Below, piece by piece: positions 24,570 to 31,911 of a stretch of DNA of 64,000 nt; position 1 is the first letter of the stretch; every line of letters starts with the position of its first letter. The translations under genes were made by a program, and so were the position numbers. The notes below the pieces were generated by a model that worked only from the letters and a program-made list of their open reading frames with translations, was not told the origin of the DNA and made no database searches. Where the stretch lies: contig JBMFOT010000003.1 of NCBI GenBank assembly GCA_049969495.1, positions 26,743-90,742 of the forward strand, given 5' to 3'. Source of the DNA: HRBIN16 sp049969495 (lineage in GTDB: Bacteria; Armatimonadota; HRBIN16).

Positions 24570-25713
24570 GCGACACCGTGTTGTTCCCATAGTGGTGATG
24601 GTAGTTATCGCCTTGCTGGTGGGATGGTGGCTGGGGGTGCGTACCAGACCGACTCCCATCATACCCGAACCTCCACCGATGACCTTCGAGCAGGCATCCA
24701 CCCAGCTGAAGACCACCTCCGAAGCCTTTGCTGCGGTGGCAAAGGTGGCTACGCCATCGGTGGTGAACATCAGCGCGGCGACAATTATTCCGGGCAGGCG
24801 TTCCCCTCTGTTCGATGACCCGTTGTTCCGTTACTTCTTTGGCGACGAGGACATCCCGTTCCGCGAGCCGGAGCGGGTGGTACGCAGTCTGGGCTCAGGC
24901 GTTATCGTCAGCCGTGACGGTTTGATACTCACCAATAATCACGTTATCGCCGGAGCGAGCCGCATCTCGGTAACCCTTGCCGACGGGCGCAGGTTCTCCG
25001 AGGTGCAGGTGGTCGGAACAGACCCTGCGACCGACCTTGCCCTGCTGCGTATTCGCGCGAACAATCTTCCCGCCATCAAGTGGGGTGACTCGCGTGCGCT
25101 GGAGGTGGGCGAGTGGGTACTGGCTATCGGCAACCCGTACGGGCTGAACCAGACGGTCACCGCAGGCATCGTCAGTGCGAAAGGAAGGCGGGATGTGGGC
25201 ATCTCGGTATATGAAGACTTCATTCAGACCGACGCGGCGATCAACCCCGGCAACTCCGGCGGCGCATTGGTAAACATTCGTGGCGAGCTGGTGGGTATCA
25301 ACACCGCCATCCTGTCACAGAGCGGCGGCAACGTGGGTATCGGTTTTGCCATCCCCAGTGCGGAGGCGCGACGGGTCATGGAGCTGCTCCTGCGCGAAGG
25401 CAAAGTGTCGCGCGGATGGCTGGGAATCATTCCCGCCCGCGTAGAAGAAGGAGCGGTGCAGGGCGTCATCGTCGCCAATCTGTTTCGCAACAGCCCCGCC
25501 GACCTTGCGGGACTGGATATCGACGACATCATTCTGGAATGTAACGGGAAGCGGGTTACCTCGCCGGGCGAGCTGAAGAACATGATCGCTGCTATGCCGG
25601 CCGGTACGGAGGTGACCCTGCTGGTGCAAAGAGGAACCGAGCGAGGCAGGGTTCGCCTGCGCGTCGCCGACCACCCGACCGACCGTTTCGGACGACCGGT
25701 GCCCGGCATTTAG
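24529..25713 (+). CDS. HtrA/DegP-like S1C serine protease, second paralogue
   Basis: 394 residues. A membrane helix at about 18-36 is followed by a periplasmic protease domain with His138 (TNNHVI), Asp169 (ATDLAL) and Ser243 (GNSGG), and one PDZ domain from about 300 (NLFRNSPADLAGLDIDD). A longer linker than in the 8821 paralogue includes the flexible loop near FFGDEDIPFREPER. GGAGGAGGG precedes the ATG at 24529, which lies inside the end of folC, so the two are coupled. The role is envelope protein quality control. Confidence 0.92.
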   Translation: MQLQERTLAMGRLERHRVVPIVVMVVIALLVGWWLGVRTRPTPIIPEPPPMTFEQASTQLKTTSEAFAAVAKVATPSVVNISAATIIPGRRSPLFDDPLFRYFFGDEDIPFREPERVVRSLGSGVIVSRDGLILTNNHVIAGASRISVTLADGRRFSEVQVVGTDPATDLALLRIRANNLPAIKWGDSRALEVGEWVLAIGNPYGLNQTVTAGIVSAKGRRDVGISVYEDFIQTDAAINPGNSGGALVNIRGELVGINTAILSQSGGNVGIGFAIPSAEARRVMELLLREGKVSRGWLGIIPARVEEGAVQGVIVANLFRNSPADLAGLDIDDIILECNGKRVTSPGELKNMIAAMPAGTEVTLLVQRGTERGRVRLRVADHPTDRFGRPVPGI

Positions 25714-25785
25714 CGAAGGCCTGCGTCGCAGCGCCGATCCTTGTGAAACCTGCAGGGCGCGTCATCCGTACAATGAGGTCAAGGT

Positions 25786-25804
25786 GGCGCACTGTCGGTG
25801 CGCC
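25786..25804 (+). other. Hairpin before the 25837 gene
   Basis: GGCGCAC, loop TGTCG, GTGCGCC. A perfect 7-bp stem about 33 bases before the start codon. No T-run. It may mark the end of the upstream transcript or lie in the leader. Confidence 0.4.
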
Positions 25805-25836
25805 CCTTGCCCCTCAGGGCGTCAGGAGGAGTCAGC

Positions 25837-26202
25837 ATGAGCGAATTGACGAGTGAGCACCCGGAGGTGCGCCGGGTATTACAGGCGATTATCGAGGACA
25901 CACGGGCGGGAGTACCTATCCTGCTTAGCAGACGCGAACGCTACGGTGCCATCCTTGGCGACTTCCGCGTGCAGTTCGAAGGGGAAGACGACCTGCTGCA
26001 TCTGTCCATCACCCGTGTGGGCGGCGGGCGTGTGACGCACGAAGAGGCGCAGCGCATCGCCGACCTCTTCTTTCACGCCGTGCCAAAGGGGCTGATTCAG
26101 TGTCGCCCTGCGGAACACTCGGTGCACTACTACATCGCTCACGACCTGCTCGTGGGCTACCTGGAGGGCAATTCGCATCAGGGGGAAGCCCGCGGGTGCT
26201 GA
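25837..26202 (+). CDS. Hypothetical protein, 121 residues
   Basis: I do not recognise a family. The product is soluble, with no signal peptide or membrane segment. The pattern suggests an alpha/beta fold: a helix at 8-24 (HPEVRRVLQAIIEDTRA), strands around YGAILGDFRVQFEG and LHLSITRVGG, a helix (THEEAQRIADLFFH), and strands near VHYYIAHDLLVGYLEG. AGGAGGA lies 6 bases before the ATG, so it is translated well. Its 3' end overlaps the convergent HprK-like gene by 25 bases. It follows the HtrA-like gene and may share its transcript. Confidence 0.7.
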   Translation: MSELTSEHPEVRRVLQAIIEDTRAGVPILLSRRERYGAILGDFRVQFEGEDDLLHLSITRVGGGRVTHEEAQRIADLFFHAVPKGLIQCRPAEHSVHYYIAHDLLVGYLEGNSHQGEARGC

Positions 26203-26996
26203 GGAGTAACTATCTCCCAGAACCCTATATCCGGCAGAAAATGCAAACGGTAAACAGGCACATCGCGCGCCAAAGCGGATGCCACACTCAGCATCCACTC
26301 TGCTACCTGTGCGCCCTCGGCGAACTGCAGACTGCATTGCAGGATAGCGGTCAAGGTATCGCGTCGGGAAAGTTTCTCCAGACGATGCTGCTTGGCGTGC
26401 TGGAGCAGATATATGCCCTGCAATGGTGCACTGAGATTGGCGCCGGCGCGGGCGAAATCGCCCCAGAAGGGCGTCCCGAAAACCTGCCAGCCTTCGGGCA
26501 TCTGACGAACCGCTACCAGCTCGTCACTCAATACCTCAGCGATGCTGGCAAGGAGACGCGCGACCGTGCTCTTGCCTGTGCCAGAACGCCCCGCGAAGAC
26601 ATAACCCTGTCCCTCATGGCGCACTGCGGAGGCATGTAGCATCGCCCCTCCGTGCTGAGGCAGATATAGCGCCATCAACGTACGTAGGAAGGAATCCACC
26701 GCATATGGGCTGCGTAAGCAGGCAACCTCCGCCTCGTCGACCGCGGAGGTAACGTCCGCGACGAAGGTGTCGTACACGAACCGCCAGCCGCCCTCCGCCT
26801 GCCGAACTTTCACACTTTCCATGCGCGTTCGGGTAGGGGGTGATGATTTCGGCTGTAGTACGATATGAATATCGGGTTTGGCCTCCGAGGCAACAAATGC
26901 CGCATATCGTTCCTGCAACAGCTCGCGCAGGAACGCCTCGTCCATACACTCCAGCTTCAAGACGGCGTTGGCGATAGAGATGTTCAGGCTCTTCAT
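26178..26996 (-). CDS. HprK-like P-loop protein
   Basis: 272 residues. The second half is like the HPr kinase/phosphorylase C-terminal domain: MLHASAVRHEGQGYVFAGRS, then GTGKSTVARLLA (Walker A near residues 135-143), VLSDELVAVR where HprK has its Walker B-like acid, and VFGTPFWGDF. No HPr gene is near. Stand-alone HprK-like proteins of this size often sit in peptide-modification clusters with PqqD-like proteins, but no such partner is visible here. The N-terminal 100 residues are not recognisable. The 5' end is 20 bases from the dprA stop, so it is probably the last gene of the dprA transcript. Confidence 0.75.
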   Translation of the reverse strand: MKSLNISIANAVLKLECMDEAFLRELLQERYAAFVASEAKPDIHIVLQPKSSPPTRTRMESVKVRQAEGGWRFVYDTFVADVTSAVDEAEVACLRSPYAVDSFLRTLMALYLPQHGGAMLHASAVRHEGQGYVFAGRSGTGKSTVARLLASIAEVLSDELVAVRQMPEGWQVFGTPFWGDFARAGANLSAPLQGIYLLQHAKQHRLEKLSRRDTLTAILQCSLQFAEGAQVAEWMLSVASALARDVPVYRLHFLPDIGFWEIVTPQHPRASP

Positions 26997-27016
26997 CGCA
27001 CTACTAGTTCTCCACT

Positions 27017-28099
27017 CTATGGTACCCGAACGTATGTGTTTCCGGGTTGCCGTCGCACGAGGTTGTGCATCTCCAGTATGAGCAGTTCGGCGTTCAGCTG
27101 GGCTATGGGAAGATTCAACTCCTCCGCCAGCGCATCTACGTGTTTGGGCGTCAGCGAGAGTGCCCGCAAAACCTCTTGCTGAGTTGGGGTCAACGAAGGA
27201 ATCTCTACCGTACGCTCCGGAGGCGGTTCGGAGACGATACCCAGCCCGCGCACAATGTCCTCGACGCTATCCACCAATGTTGCCCCGTCTTTAATTAACC
27301 GGTGGCAACCTGCGCTGTGTCCCGTGTCGATGTTACCCGGCACAGCGAACACCGGCTTACCCTGTTCCAGCGCATGGGTCGCGGTGATAAGCGCGCCGCT
27401 GTCGTGAGGAGCCTCCACCACCAGCACGCCCAGCGATAGCGCGCTGACCAGACGGTTGCGTGCGGGGAATCGCCATGCATCGGGTTGTGTGCCAGGAGGA
27501 TACTCGGAGAGCACCGCGCCTTGCGTGGCGATGCGGTTGAACAGAGCGGACGACTCCGCAGGATATGCCACATCGATGCCGCTACCCAACACAGCGATGG
27601 TGCGTCCACCTGCCCGCAGTGCGCCGGTATGCGCAGCGGTATCGATACCCCTTGCTCCTCCGCTGACGATGGTCAACCCGTAGCGGCTCAATTCGCGAGC
27701 GAGCTTTTCTGCAACGCTGCGTCCGTACTGGGTGGGGTGGCGCGTGCCGACGATAGCGACGGCGAATCGGTCGCGCTCCTGCAGACTGCCGCGCACGAAC
27801 AGCAGGGGTGGGAAGTCTTCGATCTCACGCAAGGGGGGTGGATAGCCATCGTCGCGCCAGGTCAGCAAGCGTGCGGAGCTGTTCTGCCACCGTCGCCACT
27901 GGTCAGGGGTGAGTTCCGGGGCGTTCAGGATACGGGCGGCAGCGGATTCGGTCAAGCCCTCTACGCGCAGCAAGTCGTGGCGGGAGGCGGAAAAGACATC
28001 CTCCGGGTTCTGAAAGTGCTCCAGCAAGCTGAGCAGGCGACGGGGAGGAAGCTCGAGGTACGCCAGTCGCAACAGCGCGCGGTAGCAAGCTTCCTCCAC
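27017..28099 (-). CDS. dprA: DprA, DNA-processing protein for natural transformation
   Basis: 360 residues. An N-terminal helical (SAM/HhH-like) region (ASRHDLLRVEGLTESAA) is followed by the Rossmann-like DprA core: IVGTRHPTQYG, then TIVSGGARGIDTAAH, IAVLGSGIDVAYP and FPARNRLVSALS, ending with VFAVPGNIDTGHSAGCHRLI. A C-terminal winged-helix domain follows (LTPTQQEVLRALSLT onward). DprA loads RecA on incoming single-stranded DNA. With the prepilin gene at 51070 this suggests the cell may be naturally competent. It lies 18 bases after the PQQ-propeller gene. Confidence 0.95.
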   Translation of the reverse strand: MEEACYRALLRLAYLELPPRRLLSLLEHFQNPEDVFSASRHDLLRVEGLTESAAARILNAPELTPDQWRRWQNSSARLLTWRDDGYPPPLREIEDFPPLLFVRGSLQERDRFAVAIVGTRHPTQYGRSVAEKLARELSRYGLTIVSGGARGIDTAAHTGALRAGGRTIAVLGSGIDVAYPAESSALFNRIATQGAVLSEYPPGTQPDAWRFPARNRLVSALSLGVLVVEAPHDSGALITATHALEQGKPVFAVPGNIDTGHSAGCHRLIKDGATLVDSVEDIVRGLGIVSEPPPERTVEIPSLTPTQQEVLRALSLTPKHVDALAEELNLPIAQLNAELLILEMHNLVRRQPGNTYVRVP

Positions 28100-28117
28100 C
28101 GGTTTCCCTCTTTCCGA

Positions 28118-29782
28118 TTAGTAACCGTCGTCGCGACCGCCCGGGAACCCACCGCCACCTCGTCGCCCACCGATGCCACCCGGCACGCCGGGCACACCGG
28201 GTTGCGTGCGAGGTTGAGTGGTAGCAGGACGTTTGCGCAGGGTGTTGTCCACGATAAAGCTCCAGGTGTATTCGGTGCGGTTGCCTCGCCAATCTTCCGC
28301 CACCACTTTCACCGTGTGCCGTCCATCTGCGAGGGGTTTCACCGTAGCGGCGCCGCCTTCCTGTCCGGTGGGCGTGGCAGATGCCTCCTTCGTACCCCAG
28401 AGATAGGTGATCTCGCCTTTGGCAAGGTCAAACTCGTATTTCACAGGTTTGTCATCAAGGAAGAACTGGATGCTGTCCGTCTTGATACCCGAGCCCTCGT
28501 CGCTGATGAGCGCACGGAAGCGGATGGGAGGCGCGCCTGACATGGCAATGCCGCGTGCCGGTTCCAGTTCGGTAATGGTGGGCGGAATGCTGTCCGGCGC
28601 GTCGGCACGGAAGGCGGTCAGGCTACCGTCGTCAGACACGATGTACAGAGTGCCGTTCGCCACCACCGGCGGCGCGGTGATGTCTGTAAACGTCGGTCGC
28701 TCGGGGGTGGAGGACGACGACTGCAGCAGGTACTTCCACAGAACGTTGCCGTTAGAGGCATCCAGCCCATAGATGCCGCCGCGCGTGGTGCCGATGACAA
28801 GCACGTTACCTGCCAGAGTAGGCGGAGCAACCACCTGATTCGTAAAGACGGGTTCCTTCGTGTTCCAGAGCAGCTTGCCCGTGTTGTCGAACGCCCACAC
28901 GCGCCCATCGCGCGTGAGCACATATACCATGCTGTTTCCCGCTACCGGCTCGGTCACGATGTCGTCGGACAGGGTGCGCGCCCACAACTGGCGTCCGCTT
29001 CGCGCCTGCAGCACATACAGCACATTGGACGCCACCACATACACGTTGCGGTCTGCCACCACAGGCGACAGGGCGTACAGCGTGCCAGGCAGGCGCATTC
29101 GCCACAGAAGCAGTCCGGTGGGGGCTGCGGCGGCGTACAGCGTCTGGTCGGCAGAGATGAAATAGACCATATCGTCAGCGACAGCTACCGCCCCGTTCAC
29201 TGCATCCAGCGTTCGGAAGCCTCCGCGCCAAATCGGCTCGCCCGTCTTGGCGTTGATAGCGTATACCCGCCCATCGGCGGAGCCGAAGTACACCACATCG
29301 TTCGCCACGGTAGGCGGCGACAGGATAGCACCCTGTGCCCGGAAGGTCCAGAGAACTTTGCCGGTGGTTGCCGAGAGAGCATAGAGGTTACTGTCGGTTG
29401 CCCCGACGTAGATAATGCCGTCCGCGACGGCTGGTGTTGTGCGGAACTGTGCATCCAGTGGCTGGTCGGTAGGGTACCGCCAGATGACGCGCCCGGTCTC
29501 TGCGTCCAGAGCATAAAAGCGGTCACGGCAGGCATAATAGATAGTGTTGCCGACAATGGCTGGTGCTGCAGGGTTCTGCGGTGCAGGCGAAGCAGTGTAC
29601 CGCCAATACATCGCCACAGGCATCTGGATACCCCCCGCTGCGATACCTCCGTGCGTGGGGGAGAACCGGTAAGCCACCACGTCCTGAGCGAGTGCAGCGG
29701 ATGCTATCAGCATCGTCACGGCGTAGAGCGATAACACACGACCCCATCCCGCAAAGATTAAGCCCTTCAAGCGTGCTTGCAT
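28118..29782 (-). CDS. Secreted PQQ-like beta-propeller protein with Gly-rich tail
   Basis: 554 residues. A signal peptide (about 1-32, ending SAALAQ) is followed by seven or eight PQQ-type repeats. Typical units are YALDAETGRVIWRYPTD, YALSATTGKVLWTFRAQ and YAINAKTGEPIWRGGF. Around residues 405-510 is an Ig-like module (PPTITELEPARGIAMSG, then GRHTVKVVAEDWRGNRTEY). The tail (PGVPGGIGGRRGGGGFPGG) is Gly/Arg-rich and disordered. The fold resembles BamB but lacks a lipobox, so it is probably a periplasmic or surface binding protein. An extended -10 (TGATATACT, minus strand) lies about 55 bases upstream. Confidence 0.88.
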   Translation of the reverse strand: MQARLKGLIFAGWGRVLSLYAVTMLIASAALAQDVVAYRFSPTHGGIAAGGIQMPVAMYWRYTASPAPQNPAAPAIVGNTIYYACRDRFYALDAETGRVIWRYPTDQPLDAQFRTTPAVADGIIYVGATDSNLYALSATTGKVLWTFRAQGAILSPPTVANDVVYFGSADGRVYAINAKTGEPIWRGGFRTLDAVNGAVAVADDMVYFISADQTLYAAAAPTGLLLWRMRLPGTLYALSPVVADRNVYVVASNVLYVLQARSGRQLWARTLSDDIVTEPVAGNSMVYVLTRDGRVWAFDNTGKLLWNTKEPVFTNQVVAPPTLAGNVLVIGTTRGGIYGLDASNGNVLWKYLLQSSSSTPERPTFTDITAPPVVANGTLYIVSDDGSLTAFRADAPDSIPPTITELEPARGIAMSGAPPIRFRALISDEGSGIKTDSIQFFLDDKPVKYEFDLAKGEITYLWGTKEASATPTGQEGGAATVKPLADGRHTVKVVAEDWRGNRTEYTWSFIVDNTLRKRPATTQPRTQPGVPGVPGGIGGRRGGGGFPGGRDDGY

Positions 29783-30029
29783 CGTCGTCTCTCCTCGCCT
29801 TCATTTCGGATATTTCGGCACGTACCTTGGGTTACAGTATATCATACAGCAGGTCTGCCGGAGATTCCTGCTCACCCACTGCATTTAGACGGGGGTGCGC
29901 CCCACAGGGTTACGCCCTGCGGAACTTTCTGTACCTGCTTTTCGTATGATGTAGTAGCGCATGTCCTCCTTTTCACTCTGTCCATCACGTCGATGGAGCC
30001 TGCTGTTCAGAGCGTTCGCCCAACCCCGA

Positions 30030-30054
30030 CTGCTCTGAGAGCAGGCGATTTTTT
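30030..30054 (+). terminator. Orphan intrinsic terminator
   Basis: CTGCTC, loop TGA, GAGCAG, GCGA, then TTTTTT. It reads on the plus strand, upstream of the MgtC promoter and far from any plus-strand gene. It may end a short RNA that begins near 29957, since TATGAT is at 29945-29950, although the -35 is poor. Confidence 0.5.
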
Positions 30055-30063
30055 GTGCGCAAC

Positions 30064-30092
30064 TTGCCTCTTTTTTACTTCCACAGTACAAT
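30064..30092 (+). promoter_or_regulatory. Promoter of the MgtC-nadC unit
   Basis: TTGCCT (30064-30069), 17 bases, TACAAT (30087-30092), about 35 bases before the GTG start at 30127. Confidence 0.6.
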
Positions 30093-30126
30093 AAAACCAT
30101 CCTCTTTAGGGAGGGAAAAGTACAAC

Positions 30127-30783
30127 GTGTCTTCTCTGCGGGATACTCTGGTGCAGCTGTTGCTGGCATCTGTACTGGGGGCGGTGGTCGGCTTCGAGCG
30201 CGAACTGCACGGCAGACCGGCTGGCTTGCGCACGCATATCCTGTTGTCGCTGGGTGCGGCGCTGTTCGGTATAGTGTCGCGCGGGATCAGTGAGCCTAAC
30301 GTGGACCCCACGCGCATCGCCGCGCAGGTGGTAACCGGAATCGGTTTTATCGGGGCGGGCACGATTATCCACCTGGGCGGTACCGTGCGTGGGCTGACCA
30401 CCGCTGCAAGCATCTGGACAACCGCCGCGATCGGGCTGGCGATAGGACTGGACAGACGCTACTGGGCAACCGCAATCATCACGACCGCTTTGGTGTTGCT
30501 GACGCTTGCGCTGGTGCACCTGCTGGAGAACTTTCTCCGAATCAAGCGATGCGTGAAGGACGTGGAGCTCGTGGTACACGAGGGGACGGATGTGATGAAC
30601 GCGGTGCTGGGTGCACTTTCTGCGTTGCGCGTGGATGTTCAGTCTATCCGCAACCTGCCCTCGCTGCAGCCCGGCACCCGTCGATTTGACCTCTCACTGG
30701 AGCTGCCTTCGCAGGCATCGTCACTGCAGGTTCTGGGTGCCCTGGCGCAATGCGAACATGTGGTGGAGGTAAAGTGGGGCTGA
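30127..30783 (+). CDS. MgtC/SapB-family membrane protein
   Basis: 218 residues. Four or five N-terminal helices carry the family motifs GAVVGFERELHGRPAGLRTH, then RIAAQVVTGIGFIGAGTIIH and GLTTAASIWTTAAIGLAIG. The cytoplasmic C-terminal domain (about 150-218) is ACT-like. MgtC proteins modulate Mg2+ homeostasis and ATP synthase in pathogens; many environmental homologues have an unknown role. The start is the GTG at 30127 with GGGAGGG about 13 bases upstream, giving the usual N terminus SSLRDTLVQLLLASVLG. The stop overlaps the nadC ATG. Confidence 0.88.
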   Translation: MSSLRDTLVQLLLASVLGAVVGFERELHGRPAGLRTHILLSLGAALFGIVSRGISEPNVDPTRIAAQVVTGIGFIGAGTIIHLGGTVRGLTTAASIWTTAAIGLAIGLDRRYWATAIITTALVLLTLALVHLLENFLRIKRCVKDVELVVHEGTDVMNAVLGALSALRVDVQSIRNLPSLQPGTRRFDLSLELPSQASSLQVLGALAQCEHVVEVKWG

Positions 30784-31631
30784 TGGCGATGTTGCTGGAC
30801 GTACAAATTATCGATGAGATAGTACGACGCGCGCTACTGGAAGATATCGGCACGGGAGACGTAACCACTCTGCTCGCCGTGCCGGAAGGGGTGGAAGCAA
30901 CGGGTGAGTTTCTCGCCACCCAGCCGGGCGTGCTGGCGGGAATGCCTGTGGTGGAGCGCGTCTTTTACCAGACGAGCCCCAGAGTGCGTCTGGAACGCAT
31001 GGTGAAGGAGGGACAGCACTTCGACGCGGGCGCCGTGCTGGCGCAGGTGTACGGAGAAGCAAGAGCTTTACTGACCGGGGAGCGTGTTGCCCTGAACTTC
31101 CTGCAGAGGCTGAGCGGAATCGCTACCCTGACCGCACGTTTTGTGGAAACGGTGAAGGACCTGCCCGTACGCATCTGCGACACACGCAAAACCACGCCGG
31201 GTTTGCGCTATCTGGAACGCTACGCAGTGCGCGTAGGAGGTGGTTACAATCACCGCTTTGGGCTATATGACGCCGTGCTGATTAAGGATAACCACATTGC
31301 GGTGTGCGGAGGTATTACGCAAGCGGTGCATCGTGTGCGACGCGCGTTGCCACACACGATGAAGGTGGAGGTGGAGTGCACTACACTGGAGCAGGTTCAG
31401 GAAGCGCTGGAGGCAGGGGTAGACATTATCTTGCTGGACAACATGACGATTGATGAGTTGCGTGAGGCAGTGCGTGTTGCAAAAGGACGTGCGTTTTTAG
31501 AGGCATCCGGCGGAGTACGTCTCGATACGGTGCGCCAGATTGCGGAAACCGGGGTAGATGCTATTTCCGCAGGCGCGTTAACGCACTCCGCACCCGCCAT
31601 CGATATCAAGCTGGAGTTACGGTTGAAGTAA
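30783..31631 (+). CDS. nadC: NadC, quinolinate phosphoribosyltransferase
   Basis: 282 residues. It turns quinolinate and PRPP into nicotinate mononucleotide in NAD synthesis. Motifs are LLEDIGTGDVTT at the N terminus, ALNFLQRLSGIATLT, the CDTRKTTPGLRYLERYAVR block, GGYNHRFGLYDAVLIKDNH and, in the C-terminal barrel, VEVECTTLEQVQEAL and IILLDNM. The ATG at 30783 overlaps the MgtC stop; a second ATG 6 bases on is possible. nadA and nadB are not in the window. Confidence 0.96.
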   Translation: MAMLLDVQIIDEIVRRALLEDIGTGDVTTLLAVPEGVEATGEFLATQPGVLAGMPVVERVFYQTSPRVRLERMVKEGQHFDAGAVLAQVYGEARALLTGERVALNFLQRLSGIATLTARFVETVKDLPVRICDTRKTTPGLRYLERYAVRVGGGYNHRFGLYDAVLIKDNHIAVCGGITQAVHRVRRALPHTMKVEVECTTLEQVQEALEAGVDIILLDNMTIDELREAVRVAKGRAFLEASGGVRLDTVRQIAETGVDAISAGALTHSAPAIDIKLELRLK

Positions 31632-31639
31632 CCGGGTTC

Positions 31640-31685
31640 GCCATCCCTTCGCCCCTTGCGTGCGGAGGAAAGGGGTGGAGAAGGC
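31640..31685. repeat. Imperfect G/C palindrome between nadC and the basic miniprotein
   Basis: CCCTTCGCCCCTT on the left pairs imperfectly with AAAGGGGTGGAGAAGG on the right. It lies between convergent genes, where it could serve as a bidirectional transcription end. It is similar in style to 4318 and 17006. Confidence 0.45.
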
Positions 31686-31690
31686 TTCCT

Positions 31691-31792
31691 TTACACCCGC
31701 TTTGCCCGCATTCGCGCTTCGCGCCGGGCGGCTTTCTGCTTCTCCTCTTTACGCTTGCGCCGTTGACGCAGCTCCTTCTGTCGTATGCGCAT
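31691..31792 (-). CDS. 33-residue highly basic miniprotein
   Basis: Read from the ATG at 31792 the product is MRIRQKELRQRRKRKEEKQK followed by AARREARMRAKRV. More than half of the residues are Lys or Arg, and the chain should be one continuous charged helix. The ribosome-binding site is AAGGAGGTGAT, a full match to the 3' end of 16S rRNA, placed a few bases before the ATG, which makes real and strong translation likely. I recognise no family. Composition suggests binding to RNA, DNA or ribosomes, comparable to the smallest ribosomal proteins. It is convergent to nadC and divergent from the tricorn-like gene. Confidence 0.65.
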   Translation of the reverse strand: MRIRQKELRQRRKRKEEKQKAARREARMRAKRV

Positions 31793-31911
31793 GGCATCAC
31801 CTCCTTCTCAGTTCTTACCAACAGCAGATTCTACAAGTAGAGGGGAAGAAAGTCAAATCCGTCGAACAAGCAAGACAGGAATCTTGTCGGCGACACTCTA
31901 ACCCTTATAGC

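Larger units (their letters stand above)
29783..30126. other. Divergent spacer between the PQQ-propeller gene and the MgtC-family gene
   Basis: 344 bases. The left end holds the propeller gene promoter (AGTATA at 29836-29841 is the minus-strand -10). The middle has short inverted repeats (GGGGTGCGCCCC, and CAGGG/CCCTG near 29906) and ends in a hairpin with a T-run at 30030-30054 that reads on the plus strand although no plus-strand gene precedes it. The right end holds the MgtC promoter. Confidence 0.5.

Noticed and set aside
29885..29960. Minus-strand frame MRYYIIRKAGTESSAG... after AGGAGG
   Set aside because: The SD is only 2 bases from the ATG and the frame has 25 codons of no recognisable character.
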